A DNA stretch of 64,000 bases from Streptomyces sp. NRRL S-646 (GCF_000720765.1 NZ_JODC01000004.1:1-64000), one strand, 5' to 3'. Shown: positions 45,388-54,900, numbered from the stretch's first letter. Numbers and translations are program-made. The notes: generated from the sequence alone by a model not told the origin.

Positions 45388-47202
45388 GTGAGTCGTGCCG
45401 TGACCACCGCAGAACGCCCCGCCGTCCACCCTGCTCTCGCCTCGCTGCGCAGGGCCCGCGAGCTGTTCCTGCTGGGGCGGCAACTGCCGGACGGGGTGCC
45501 GCAGGACGTCGTCGCCGCCTGGAAGCGAGCCCGTTTCTTCGGCGTACGGCACGACGCGAAGACCCCGGCGCCGGAGGTGCCCCGCCTTTCCGTACGGGCA
45601 CCGGAGCCCCCTCTGCTCACCGCGGCACGGCCCGTACTCGAACGGATCGCCCCCGCGCTCGGCACCGGGCAGACCTCGTTGGTGCTGACGGACGAGCGAC
45701 TGCGGGTGCTGTGGGCAGCCGGGCTCGGGCCCGGCGACCCCTGCCACGACCTCTCCGAACAGGTCGTCGGCCACAACAGCGCGGCCCTCGCGCTGCACAC
45801 CCGGCGCCGTGCCGAGGTGCACGGCCCCGAGCACTTCCTCGACCTGTGGCAGGACGTCTGCGCGGTCAGTGTGCCGGTGCGGGAGCCGGAGACGGGACGG
45901 GTGCTGGGCACGGTGACGGCCTCCTGCGGACTGTGCGCCGAGTGCGGGCCGCATCCGGGCGCCCCGCTGGCCGAGGCCACGGCGGTCGCGGTCGAGGCGG
46001 AACTCCTGTCCCGGTCGCGAGCGGCCGAACGGGTGCTGCTGGACGCGTACTTGAAAGTCGCGGGCGAGCTGGGGCGCACCGTGGTCGCCCTCGACGGTCG
46101 TAACCGGCTCGTCAGTGAGGCGGCCGGACAGCTGCTGTCGCCGGAGGCGCTGGAGGTGCTGGAGCGGGAGGTGGTGGCCCTGCTGTGGGAGGGGGGCCGT
46201 CGCCGTGGCGCGCAGGAGGAGCCCGACTCGGCCTCCGGCGCCGCCGGCGTCTCCGAGGCGTCGACCGCTGCGGCGTCTTCGGTCTCGTACCGCCTCCGGC
46301 TTCCGGTCGGGACGGGGTGTACGGCGATGCTCATCCCTGTGACGCACGAGGGCTCGGTCGTCGGGGCGGTTGCCGTGCTTGAGCCGGTGGGGAACACAGG
46401 GGCGGCGTCCACCGCGCGGCCCGCGGTGGGACTGGCCGGGCGTTCGGCGCCGTGGCGGCATGCGGTCGGCCGCGCCGTCGAGCTGGCGGCAACTCCGGAG
46501 CCGCTGCTCCTCGTGGGCGAGCGCGGCACGGGGAAGTCCTCGCTCGCACGGCACCTCGCACGGCAACACCTGGTGACCATGGATGCGGCCGAGGGGGAAC
46601 TCACCCTTCAGCGCGATGAGTTGGCGAATGGCCGTCCTCTGCTCATCCGGCATGCCGAGCGTCTCACGCAGCCCGGCACGGCGGTCCTCAACTCGCTGCT
46701 CGAATCGCACCCGGGCGCGCGTCTGCTGATCACCTACACGCCCGGAGTGCCGCCGGGGCCGTGTCTCCAACGGCTCCTGGACACCCTGGCCGCACGCTCG
46801 GTCACCCTGCCGGCCTTGCGGGAACGGCCCGATGACATCAGGGAGTTGCTCACCGCCCTGGCTCCCCGCCCGGCGCCGGGACGACCCCCGCTCACCTGGA
46901 CGCTGGACGCGTTGCGTGCTCTGGAACAGCACCCTTGGCCCGGCAATGTCACCGAACTCGCACATCTGGTACGAGCGTTGGCCGAGCAGCGCCGTGCCGC
47001 CGGCCCGGTCCGGCGCAGTGAGCTGCCGGACCCCGTGCGCGAGGGTCCCGCAAACCGCCGGCTGAGCCCGATGGAGCACGCCGAGCGCGCCGCCATCCTG
47101 GAGGCCCTGCGCCTGCACGACGGCAACAAGGCCCGGGCAGCGGCGGCCCTGGGCATCGCCCGCGCCACGCTGTACCGGAAGCTGCGGGGTTACCGAGGCT
47201 GA
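45388..47202 (+). CDS. GAF-domain Fis-type activator (AcoR/MimR-like, no sigma-54 motif)
   Basis: A protein of about 604 residues; GTG 45388 and GTG 45400 are both possible, and neither has a strong ribosome site. A GAF sensor (about 75–215, with LVLTDERLRVLWAAGLGPGD) precedes an NTPase-like domain with Walker A LLVGERGTGKSSLARHL. The C-terminus is a Fis helix-turn-helix (ERAAILEALRLHDGNKARAAAALGIARATLYRKLRGY). The GAFTGA loop that contacts sigma-54 is absent, as in other actinobacterial members. It is divergent from the hydroxylase–dioxygenase operon and should activate it in response to the aromatic substrate. Confidence 0.88.
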   Translation: MSRAVTTAERPAVHPALASLRRARELFLLGRQLPDGVPQDVVAAWKRARFFGVRHDAKTPAPEVPRLSVRAPEPPLLTAARPVLERIAPALGTGQTSLVLTDERLRVLWAAGLGPGDPCHDLSEQVVGHNSAALALHTRRRAEVHGPEHFLDLWQDVCAVSVPVREPETGRVLGTVTASCGLCAECGPHPGAPLAEATAVAVEAELLSRSRAAERVLLDAYLKVAGELGRTVVALDGRNRLVSEAAGQLLSPEALEVLEREVVALLWEGGRRRGAQEEPDSASGAAGVSEASTAAASSVSYRLRLPVGTGCTAMLIPVTHEGSVVGAVAVLEPVGNTGAASTARPAVGLAGRSAPWRHAVGRAVELAATPEPLLLVGERGTGKSSLARHLARQHLVTMDAAEGELTLQRDELANGRPLLIRHAERLTQPGTAVLNSLLESHPGARLLITYTPGVPPGPCLQRLLDTLAARSVTLPALRERPDDIRELLTALAPRPAPGRPPLTWTLDALRALEQHPWPGNVTELAHLVRALAEQRRAAGPVRRSELPDPVREGPANRRLSPMEHAERAAILEALRLHDGNKARAAAALGIARATLYRKLRGYRG

Positions 47203-47322
47203 CCTCGGCATCGGCGGCCGACCCCCGTCTTACCGGAAAGGCCTTGTACAGCGGCGGAGTTCTGCTCGATAGCCTGTTGCGACCATGCAGGGCCCGCGAG
47301 TCCGTCGAAGTGAGGTCGTGCC

Positions 47323-47463
47323 ATGAGAGCGATCGTCGTGGGGGCGGGCATCGGGGGCCTCGCCGCGACGCTGAGTCTGCGCCACGCCGGTCACGAGGTC
47401 ACGCTCCTCGAACAGACACCGCAGTTCACCGGGGTCGGAGCCGGGATCCAGCTCGCCCCCAAC
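47323..47463 (+). pseudogene. Truncated FAD-dependent monooxygenase (salicylate-hydroxylase-like N-terminus)
   Basis: The first 47 codons are a perfect FAD-binding N-terminus (IVVGAGIGGLAATLSLRHAG … FTGVGAGIQLAPN) with GAGG before the ATG. Homology stops abruptly at APN, where the family continues for about 330 more residues. The following 114 bases to the next gene hold no continuation. A 7-G run at about 47523 separates two short high-G/C3 frames there, as if another gene end had also decayed. I read it as a deletion remnant. Confidence 0.75.
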
Positions 47464-47577
47464 GAACGCCCGGATGGCGGCGTACGCGGCCGAGCACAGG
47501 TTCATGCCCGTGGCGACCGCGTGGGGGGGTCGACGTCCTCGACGAGCAGTATTGACAGCACAACGAACGTCGACCGG

Positions 47578-49056
47578 TCAGTCCACGGGCCATGTGTGCA
47601 CGGGTGCGTTCAGGTGCATGTAGTCCATGTACGTGGTGGTCATCCGGCGCAGCGCCTCCTGGCGGTCGGAGACACCGGACTTCTCCAGGTGGTGCACCGT
47701 CTCCGCCTGCCACAGGGCGCCGTTGCGGGCCGTGACGCAGCGCTGCTCGATGATGCCGAGCAGGGGTTCGCGCCAGGTCGCATCCATGCCGGCCAGTTCG
47801 AGGCCCCGGTGGGCCAGAGGCAGCAGGCGCCGCAACACCAGTTCCGTGACCGGGACTTCGCCCACGCCGGGCCAGTACAGGCGGGCGTCGATGCCGTCGC
47901 GAGCGGCGGCGTGCAGATTCTCCTCGGCGACCGCGAAGGACATCCGCGTCCACACCGGCCGGTCCTCGTCGACCAGGGCGCGGGTCAGGCCGTAGTAGAG
48001 GGCGCCGTTGGCGATGATGTCGGCCACGGTGGGGCCCGCGGGCAGGACACGGTTCTCGATGCGCAGGTGCGGGCCGCTGTCGGTGACGGCGTACACGGGG
48101 CGGTTCCAGCGGTAGATCGTGCCGTTGTGCAGCGTCAGTTCGCCCAGCTGCGGGACGCCGCCGCTGTCGAGCGTCGCCTGCGGGTCCTCCTCGTCGCACA
48201 GCGGCAGCAGGGCCGGGAAGTAGCGCACGTTCTCCTCGAAGAGGTCGAAGACGCTGGTGATCCACCGCTCGCCGAACCACACCCGCGGCCGTACGCCTTG
48301 AGCCTTGATCTCCTGCGGGCGAGTGTCGGTGGCCTGCTCGAACAGGGGGATGCGGGTCTCGCGCCACAGCTCCCGGCCGAAGAGGAAGGGCGAGTTGGCG
48401 GCCAGGGCGATCTGTACGCCCGCGACGGCCTGGGCTGCGTTCCAGTAGGGCGCGAACTCCTTCGGGTCGACCTGCAGATGGAACTGGGTGCTGGTGCAGG
48501 CCGCCTCGGGGGTGATGGCGTCGGCGTACATGGAAAGGCGCTCCACGCCGTCCACCCGGATCCGCAGGTCCTCGCCGCGTGCCGCGAAGATCTGCTCGTT
48601 GAGCAGCTTGTACCGCGGATCGCCGGACAGGGCGGACTCGCCCACGTCCGACTCCCCCAGCGTGGGCAGGATGCCGATCATGATCATGTGTGCGCCCACG
48701 GCGGAGGCGCGTTCCTCGGCGTGGTTGAGGGCATCGCGGATGGCCTGCTCCCAGGCACCGGGACCGCCGGCCGTCAGCTGCCGGGGCGGGATGTTGATCT
48801 CCAGGTTGAAGCGGCCGAGCTCGCTCGACCAGGCGGGGTCGGCGATCGCCTGGAGCACCTCGGTGTTCCGCATCGCGGGCCGTCCGTCGCCGTCCACCAG
48901 GTTGAGCTCGATCTCCAGCCCGACCTGGGGGCGCTCGCTCTCGAAGCCCGACTCGCGCAGCATCTGCGCCAGCACGTCGAGACAGGTGTGCATCTTGTCC
49001 CGGTAGCGGCGGCGGTCCTCCCGTGTGAACACCAGGGCAGGTACGTCACGTCCCAT
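47578..49056 (-). CDS. Glutamate–cysteine-ligase-family carboxylate-amine ligase
   Basis: A 492-residue GCS2-family ATP-grasp-like ligase. ATG 49056 has GGGAGG about 7 bases upstream. Motifs include VGLEIELNLVDGDGRP (substrate/metal Glu residues), FNLEINIPPRQL, STQFHLQVDPKEF and NRVLPAGPTVADI. Family members join glutamate to cysteine or other amines (GshA, EgtA, YbdK groups). The length and STQFHLQ motif are those of the long actinobacterial group. It is convergent with the pseudogene and divergent from a cupin gene. The product cannot be fixed from sequence. Confidence 0.82.
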   Translation of the reverse strand: MGRDVPALVFTREDRRRYRDKMHTCLDVLAQMLRESGFESERPQVGLEIELNLVDGDGRPAMRNTEVLQAIADPAWSSELGRFNLEINIPPRQLTAGGPGAWEQAIRDALNHAEERASAVGAHMIMIGILPTLGESDVGESALSGDPRYKLLNEQIFAARGEDLRIRVDGVERLSMYADAITPEAACTSTQFHLQVDPKEFAPYWNAAQAVAGVQIALAANSPFLFGRELWRETRIPLFEQATDTRPQEIKAQGVRPRVWFGERWITSVFDLFEENVRYFPALLPLCDEEDPQATLDSGGVPQLGELTLHNGTIYRWNRPVYAVTDSGPHLRIENRVLPAGPTVADIIANGALYYGLTRALVDEDRPVWTRMSFAVAEENLHAAARDGIDARLYWPGVGEVPVTELVLRRLLPLAHRGLELAGMDATWREPLLGIIEQRCVTARNGALWQAETVHHLEKSGVSDRQEALRRMTTTYMDYMHLNAPVHTWPVD

Positions 49057-49227
49057 CGGGCCCTCCCGAGTGCCCTCGGCGGATACCTCTCGTCCCAGCG
49101 TCCCACCTCGAGGGGGTCCAGCACAGTCGGCGACCTGCCGATCACGGGAAGTGCCGGACGGTACGACAGAGGGTGAATGGCGCGGCGCCTGTGCTGAACT
49201 CGGTCGACACAGTGAGGAGCGTCGCCG

Positions 49228-49569
49228 ATGAGCAGACCGCAGTCCGAGTTCCATCCTCCCGAAGCACCCTGGCTGCGGCCGCCCGGGTCGGCAGACGGCG
49301 TGTGGGAGCAGGTGCTGGCCGAGGATCCGCAGACCGGGGACGCCACCGTGCTGCAACGGTACGAGCCGGGGACGGACACCAGCGCGCAGGGCAGCGTCCG
49401 GCACGACTACTTCGAGGAGGTGTACCTCCTCGAAGGCTCGCTGACCGACCTGCGCCTCGGCGAGACGTTCACCGCAGGGATGTACGCCTACCGGCATCCG
49501 GGCATGGAGCACGGGCCGTGGACGAGCGCGGAGGGCGTGCTGATGCTCGTCGGACGACGGCTCGTATGA
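49228..49569 (+). CDS. Cupin-domain protein
   Basis: A 113-residue single-domain cupin. The conserved strands read VLQRYEPGTDTSAQGSVRHDYFEEVYLLEGSLTDL and GMYAYRHPGMEHGPW, with His and Glu ligands for a metal. This is like the ChrR cupin or small dioxygenase-like cupins. There is no signal peptide. Function unknown. Confidence 0.8.
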   Translation: MSRPQSEFHPPEAPWLRPPGSADGVWEQVLAEDPQTGDATVLQRYEPGTDTSAQGSVRHDYFEEVYLLEGSLTDLRLGETFTAGMYAYRHPGMEHGPWTSAEGVLMLVGRRLV

Positions 49570-49598
49570 GGGTGCCGAACCGGCGGTCCTCCGGACTG

Positions 49599-49610
49599 AA
49601 AAACGTTTTA
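49599..49610. promoter_or_regulatory. LacI-type operator AAAACGTTTT (before LacI gene)
   Basis: The perfect 10-bp core AAAACGTTTT occupies 49600–49609, flanked by A on each side. It lies 45 bases before the LacI start. The same core recurs at 54695–54704, and a variant at 54807–54819, in front of the GH106-like and MFS genes. Confidence 0.75.
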
Positions 49611-49654
49611 GCCACCGTCGGGGTAGACTTGCGTCGCCCATTGAGGACCACGTC

Positions 49655-50707
49655 GTGCCTGGTCGCACGGCTGTCACAGCGAGGGGGGTGGACGCCATTC
49701 CGGTTCGCCCCGCCCGGATCCAGGACGTCGCAGCCGCCGCCGGAGTCTCGGTGTCGACGGTGTCGAACGTGCTGAACCGCCCGGAGCGCGTCAACGCGGC
49801 CACGGCCGAGCGGGTCCGCGACGCCGTCGCGGCGCTCGACTACGTGCCCCACCCGGGCGCCGCGGGACTGCGCACGGGCCACACGTCCTCGATCGGTCTG
49901 GTCCTGCCCGACGTGACCAACTCCTTCTACGCACGCATCGCGCGGGGCGCCGCCGACGCCGCGTACGACCACGGCTATTCGCTGGTGCTCTGTCACAGCG
50001 GGGACGCCCCGGAGCGCGAGCAGGGCTACTTCACCATGCTCGTCGAACAGCGGTCCGTCGGCGCCGTCGTCGTCCCGCTCAGCGCCGACCCCACCCGGCT
50101 CACACGGCTGCGCGAGCGGGGCATCCCGCTGGTGCTGGCGGACCGTGCGATGCCCGCTCAGGACGGCTGCTCCGTCTCCGTGGACGACATCGCCGGCGGC
50201 CGTATCGCCGTGCAGCACCTCCTGGAGTGCGGGGCGCGCGACATCCTCGTCGTGAACGGGGAACGCTCGATACGGCAGTGCGCCGACCGCTACCAGGGCG
50301 CCCGGCAGGCCGTGCGGACCCGGCGCGAGGCACGGCTGGGCCAGGTGCTCGCCGAGGAGATGACGGTGGCGTACGGCACGCAGATCGCCCAGGGGCTCGA
50401 CGAGCTGCCCGACGGGGTGTTCTGCACCAACGACTTCCTCGCCGCCGGACTGTGCCGGGGCCTGGCCGAGCGGGGTGTGAAGGTCCCCGAGGACGTGCAG
50501 GTGGTGGGGTACGGCGACCTCGACATCGCAAGCTTCGTCGGGACGACCCTGACGACGGTCCGGCAGCCCGTCGAGGACCTCGGCCGGGCCGCCGTGGAGA
50601 TGCTGCTCGACGAGGTGGAGGCCCGCGCCGAACACGCCCACGAGACAAGGGTGTTCGCCCCCGGCCTCGTCCTGCGGGACTCCACCCGGTCACTCACCGG
50701 AGGCTGA
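49655..50707 (+). CDS. LacI-family regulator of the GH106/MFS locus
   Basis: A 350-residue LacI repressor. GTG 49655 has GAGGACC upstream; GTG 49688 is an alternative. The helix-turn-helix (RIQDVAAAAGVSVSTVSNVLNRPERVNAAT) is followed by the hinge region and a sensor domain (SIGLVLPDVTNSFYARIARGA). An AAAACGTTTT operator precedes it, and the same motif lies before the large glycosidase and the MFS gene. Its last 18 bases overlap the 3' end of the convergent glycosidase gene. It probably represses the whole locus. Confidence 0.92.
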   Translation: MPGRTAVTARGVDAIPVRPARIQDVAAAAGVSVSTVSNVLNRPERVNAATAERVRDAVAALDYVPHPGAAGLRTGHTSSIGLVLPDVTNSFYARIARGAADAAYDHGYSLVLCHSGDAPEREQGYFTMLVEQRSVGAVVVPLSADPTRLTRLRERGIPLVLADRAMPAQDGCSVSVDDIAGGRIAVQHLLECGARDILVVNGERSIRQCADRYQGARQAVRTRREARLGQVLAEEMTVAYGTQIAQGLDELPDGVFCTNDFLAAGLCRGLAERGVKVPEDVQVVGYGDLDIASFVGTTLTTVRQPVEDLGRAAVEMLLDEVEARAEHAHETRVFAPGLVLRDSTRSLTGG

Positions 50708-53700
50708 CTCCCGGACCCGCAGCGTCACCGGTCCCAGCAGCCCGGACGTCAACTGGGAGGGGAAGGCCCAGGCGGTCGGGGTGGCTTCGGCGAGATACGG
50801 GGCAAGGGTGTTGTGGACGGTCACGTCAATGCGTACGGTGCGCCCGGCGGCACCGCGCAGCTCGAAACGGTACGGCGCGCAGAACGCCTCGCCGACCGGC
50901 TCCCCGTCGAGAAGTACGGCGACGCTCCCCCGCACCCGCCCCAGGTCGAGCACCGGGTCCGGCCCGGCAGGCACCTCCACGTCACGCGAGTACGTCACAC
51001 CGCCGCTCCAACCGCCAAGGCCCAGCGACCCCCAGTCCCCGAGGGGCAGCGGCGCCGGCACGGTACGGACGCGCACCGGCCCGCACCAGGCGGAGCCGCC
51101 CCGCAGCACGGCAGTCGGTTCGGTGACCACCTCGAACTCCGTTGGCTCAAGGAGAGGTTGAGTCAGCGTCAGCACCCGTCCGTCGAACCGGAATTCCGCA
51201 CCGTCTTCTGTCCTCACCCGTGCGGCCGGCGCCAGCGGCAGGTCGAGCGACACTGTGCCCGGCGGAGCGGTGAAGCGGAAACGCTGTGCGCACGCGCGTA
51301 CTTCGTCGGTGGACCGCAGCGGCAGTACGGCGGTCCCGAGTACCGGTTTGCCGGTCAGCCACTCGGTGTCCGGCAGGGGGTGCGGTCGTACGGCGGCGTG
51401 GCAGTGCTGCAGCTCCCCCCACCTGCCCTCGTGTTCGACGGTGCGCCCGCGCCACTGTCCCGTCTCGGCCTCCCAGCCGGCTCCGCTGACCAGCGCGGTG
51501 ACACCGGTTCCCGCGACGAGGTCGACGAACACGGCATCCCGTGCGCGGACGCCGTCGGCCACCACGTCGAGCACGTGATCGCCCGCCGAGAGGGTCAGTT
51601 CGTGGCGGAAGAACATCGGTACCGCGCCCCAGTCGGACTCGTAGTACTCGACCTTCTCCTGCCGCGCCACGACCGCGCCGTCGAGCAGCACGGTGACTCC
51701 CGCCGCGGCGCCCACCACGAGCACCGCCCGCGCCCCGCCGTCGGAGAGACTCAGACGGCCCCGGTAGGTGACCCCACCGTCCGGCCGTACACCGTCGGGC
51801 AGACACATGAACTGCGGACGCGGCACGAACCCGTCCGGAGGAGCCAGACAGAAGTAACTGCCCAACGGTGCCTGGGACTTCGCCGAGATCATCGAGGGGC
51901 GGTCCTCCGCGTCCGACAGCTCGTACTCCAGGACGTTGCGGGGCCGGTCCACCTCCACCGGGGCGGACGCAAGGTATCCGCGGCCCGTGGGCAGCCTCTC
52001 GCCGTTCCACCACACCCGCTTGGCCGCTGCCGCGCCGACGTGCAGCTCGGCGGGACCGCGGTGGTCGGTCTCGACGATGGACCGGACCCGGGCGACGCTT
52101 CCGGGGCCCGGCACCGGGACGCGTACGAACTCCTCGGTCACCAGACCCTTGTTGCCCAGCAGCCCGTCCGGATCAGGGATCCCGCGGCTCGACGAGAACA
52201 GCGCCACGGCCCAGCTCTCGTCCCAGGGCACAAGGGGCAGTTCTCCGGCCAGGACCCGTGCGACGCAGGCCTGGTCGAGCGGGTCGGGGGCCTTCGCGGC
52301 GGGCACCGGGGGCAGGACGCGTGCCCGGTTGCCGTACGTCGCCCGGATCTGCTCCCAGCGTGCGGCGCGGGCGTCGCTCTCGGTCCACCGCATGGTCCAG
52401 ATCTGCGGTTCCTCGACGGACGCCCCGGCGGGCAGCGCAAGGTCGCCCCACGTGTTGTCCATGGTGGGCGCCAGGCGGCCCTCCCAGCCGCCGGATACGT
52501 CGATGGTCCGGGCCGGCTCGGGCGGTGGTGCGGGTGCCGGGGTCGCCGGGGTGCCTTCCCGCCATACGACGAGGGCGGCGGGGGCGCCTTCCAGCGGCAC
52601 CTCGATGGTCGAGACGCCGTCGGTGACGGTGACGCGCACGGCGCGTCGGGCACCGTTCGCCGGGTTCCAGACCTCGGCCTCGGCGACCGGGGCGCGCACG
52701 GTGAGGGACCTGGCGGGGGCGTAGCGGGCCGGGTCGACGTCATGGTTGCCCCTGGGCGGATGCGCGCGGGCGTCGGGGAAGGCCCCCGTCACCAGGGCGA
52801 CCGCGTCCTTGCCCTGCCGGCGCACGAGCAGCGGCACGTCACCGGTCGCGTACCCGGCAGAGTCCGCCACGGCCGCCGCGCCTGCCTCGGCGTCACTCGC
52901 CCGCTCCAGCCTGGGATGAGCGCACAGCGCCGCTACGACGGCGTCGTCACCGGCAAGGCCTGCCGCAGCCACCGGCGGGCGGCCCACGGCCACCACCCGT
53001 CCGCCGGCGTCGAGCAGTTCGGTCAGGCGTCGTGCCGTCTCCTGCTCCAGGACGCTCGCCGAGGGCAGCAGCACCGCCGTGTACGCCAGGTCTGCGACTC
53101 GCAGGGCACCGTCGGCGGGCGTGGCCCGCTGCACCGAGGCGTCGTCGATGACGTCGTAGGAGACGCCGTGCCGGTCCAGTGCGCCGATGTGGGGCCGCAG
53201 CCAGTTGTTGGTGCCGCACAGGTCGAGGTAGTGGCGCTGGGTCTCGTCGGCCTCGGCGTGGCTCTCGCCGAGGCGGCCGTCGCCGAAGTGCTTGACGGGG
53301 GCGTCGAGTGGGATGAGGGACTGCATGGTGGTGGTGGGGTGCAGGACCGCGACGTCGGCGCTGTAGGTGCCCCAGGAGAGGATCGAGCAGATGCGGGCGA
53401 CGGCCCGGGAGAAGGCCGGGTACTGCGGCCAGTAGGGCTGGCGCCAGTCGGTGGACGGCGGCGCCCACTCGAACCAGCCGCCCGCGGTGCCGAAGTAGCT
53501 GGCGTGCGGGTTGTACAGGTTGGCGCCGCTGCGCAGGAACGGCAGGAGCCAGTCGTAGGTGTCCTCCAGGGTGCCGCCCCAGCCGGAGGAGTGGAACGCC
53601 TCGATCCAGACACGCTCGTGGCCGTAGAGGTGCGCCATGGAGGAGTGGACCTTGGAGTCCCCGTGGTGGTCGCTGCCCGCGGCGCCGTACCAGCGGTGGG

Positions 53701-54652
53701 TGCGGAAGTAGTCCGTGTAGATCTGCGTGGACTGGGCCGGGAAGCCGGAGCGGGCGGGGTGGCTCTGGTCGCAGCCCAGCAGCATGCCGCGTTCGTCGTG
53801 CCAGGCGGCGAGGGGTTGGAACAGGGCCTCTTCGGTGAGTTCGGCGCGGATCGCGTAGTAGTCGGCGCGGATCTTCGCGGCCTGCTTGTCGTCGGGGGTG
53901 TCGTGGAAGAGGGCAGGCAGGTGGTCGAGCAGGTCGTAGCCGCGACGGGCGAGGAACTCCTCTGGGAAACGGTGGCTCCAGGCGTTGGTGCCGGGCAGTT
54001 CGTCCTGGAAGCTTCCGGCGATGACATTGCCCAGGTACTCGGGGACGCGGCGGTCGTACTCGTGGTGCACGGCGTCCAGGAGCAGGCCGACGGCGCCGGG
54101 GTCCAGGTAGTCGAAGGCCGTGGGCACGGCGGTCACGAGCCGCACCTGGCTGCCGTCGGCGGCCGCGATCCGCGCCGTGCCGGTGACGGGCAGGCGCCCG
54201 CCCTCCGCGGAGTACGCGCCCATCAGGGTCTCCGAACTCCGCAGGGAGACGGCCCCGTTGGAGACGCTCGCGGTCCGGCAGCGCAGGGCGAGGCCGGCCG
54301 CCTCGGGATGCCGGCGGGTCACTCCGCCCTGGATGTTGGCGCCGGAGAACCCGATCTGGTCGTAGAACCACAGGCGCATGCCCAGGTCCCGGGCGATCTC
54401 GCAGGCGTCTGTGAAGCGTGCCCACCACTCCTCGCCGAACCACGGCGGTTCGTCGGCGCGGGCGCCGAAGCTCGGGCCGGCCGGCGCCAGGTTGATCACC
54501 ACGAGGTTGTGGAGGCCGCCGTCCGCGAACCTGCGCATCTGCCAGGCGAGGCGCTCACGGGTGACCCTCGCACCCGACCACCACCACAGCGGAGTGGGGC
54601 CGAAGTCCCGGGGCGGCTCGTCGAACAGCTGCTGCAGCGCGGAGGAGATCAC
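50690..54652 (-). CDS. Very large glycoside hydrolase, GH106-like (alpha-L-rhamnosidase type)
   Basis: A 1320-residue enzyme. GTG 54652 is preferred because GGAAGG lies 9 bases upstream. The N-terminus (FGPTPLWWWSGARVTRERLAWQMRRF) and the repeated W-rich barrel segments (RLWFYDQIGFSGANIQGG, SGWGGTLEDTYDWLLPFLRSG) resemble GH106 proteins. Galactose-binding-like beta domains occupy roughly the last 500 residues (WNGERLPTGRGYLAS, LLDGAVVARQ, LGDWGSLGLGGWSGGVTYSRDVE). No signal peptide is seen, so it may act in the cytoplasm on imported oligosaccharide. It faces the MFS gene across two LacI-type operators. Specificity is inferred only from family. Confidence 0.7.
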   Translation of the reverse strand: MISSALQQLFDEPPRDFGPTPLWWWSGARVTRERLAWQMRRFADGGLHNLVVINLAPAGPSFGARADEPPWFGEEWWARFTDACEIARDLGMRLWFYDQIGFSGANIQGGVTRRHPEAAGLALRCRTASVSNGAVSLRSSETLMGAYSAEGGRLPVTGTARIAAADGSQVRLVTAVPTAFDYLDPGAVGLLLDAVHHEYDRRVPEYLGNVIAGSFQDELPGTNAWSHRFPEEFLARRGYDLLDHLPALFHDTPDDKQAAKIRADYYAIRAELTEEALFQPLAAWHDERGMLLGCDQSHPARSGFPAQSTQIYTDYFRTHRWYGAAGSDHHGDSKVHSSMAHLYGHERVWIEAFHSSGWGGTLEDTYDWLLPFLRSGANLYNPHASYFGTAGGWFEWAPPSTDWRQPYWPQYPAFSRAVARICSILSWGTYSADVAVLHPTTTMQSLIPLDAPVKHFGDGRLGESHAEADETQRHYLDLCGTNNWLRPHIGALDRHGVSYDVIDDASVQRATPADGALRVADLAYTAVLLPSASVLEQETARRLTELLDAGGRVVAVGRPPVAAAGLAGDDAVVAALCAHPRLERASDAEAGAAAVADSAGYATGDVPLLVRRQGKDAVALVTGAFPDARAHPPRGNHDVDPARYAPARSLTVRAPVAEAEVWNPANGARRAVRVTVTDGVSTIEVPLEGAPAALVVWREGTPATPAPAPPPEPARTIDVSGGWEGRLAPTMDNTWGDLALPAGASVEEPQIWTMRWTESDARAARWEQIRATYGNRARVLPPVPAAKAPDPLDQACVARVLAGELPLVPWDESWAVALFSSSRGIPDPDGLLGNKGLVTEEFVRVPVPGPGSVARVRSIVETDHRGPAELHVGAAAAKRVWWNGERLPTGRGYLASAPVEVDRPRNVLEYELSDAEDRPSMISAKSQAPLGSYFCLAPPDGFVPRPQFMCLPDGVRPDGGVTYRGRLSLSDGGARAVLVVGAAAGVTVLLDGAVVARQEKVEYYESDWGAVPMFFRHELTLSAGDHVLDVVADGVRARDAVFVDLVAGTGVTALVSGAGWEAETGQWRGRTVEHEGRWGELQHCHAAVRPHPLPDTEWLTGKPVLGTAVLPLRSTDEVRACAQRFRFTAPPGTVSLDLPLAPAARVRTEDGAEFRFDGRVLTLTQPLLEPTEFEVVTEPTAVLRGGSAWCGPVRVRTVPAPLPLGDWGSLGLGGWSGGVTYSRDVEVPAGPDPVLDLGRVRGSVAVLLDGEPVGEAFCAPYRFELRGAAGRTVRIDVTVHNTLAPYLAEATPTAWAFPSQLTSGLLGPVTLRVRESASGE

Positions 54653-54694
54653 GGACACGGTCCTTCCGGGAACGGCTGGGCACCCTCGCGGATC

Positions 54695-54704
54695 AAAACG
54701 TTTT
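54695..54704. promoter_or_regulatory. LacI-type operator AAAACGTTTT (before GH106-like gene)
   Basis: A perfect copy of the motif found before the LacI gene, 43 bases upstream of the glycosidase start, in the divergent region shared with the MFS gene. Confidence 0.75.
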
Positions 54705-54806
54705 ACATGGGTCTGGTCGCCGACAACCTGGAATGTTGGCACCGGATCCCCGAGGCGGGAAGGACGTAGGCGCGTCTTCCTGCAAATGGGCGCATGAGGG
54801 GTTGTT

Positions 54807-54819
54807 GGAACGTTTTTCC
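54807..54819. promoter_or_regulatory. LacI-type operator variant GGAACGTTTTTCC (before MFS gene)
   Basis: Shares the AACGTTTT core with the two perfect sites and lies 82 bases before the MFS start, near an A/T-rich ACCCTATATT stretch that may hold the −10 region. Confidence 0.6.
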
Positions 54820-54900
54820 GACCCTATATTCACTGCACTCGGCCTCAGAGCCGCGACGTCCCCCTCCGCTCGGCCCATCCCCAGACGACGGAGTCGCATC

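Noticed and set aside
47230..47505. Minus-strand frame of 91 codons near the monooxygenase stump
   Set aside because: It lies opposite the recognisable FAD-binding N-terminus and has no ribosome site. A short stretch with high G/C3 is more likely decayed sequence.
50813..54769. 1318-codon plus-strand frame across the GH106-like gene
   Set aside because: Antisense shadow; the minus-strand protein has coherent domains and a ribosome site, this one has neither.
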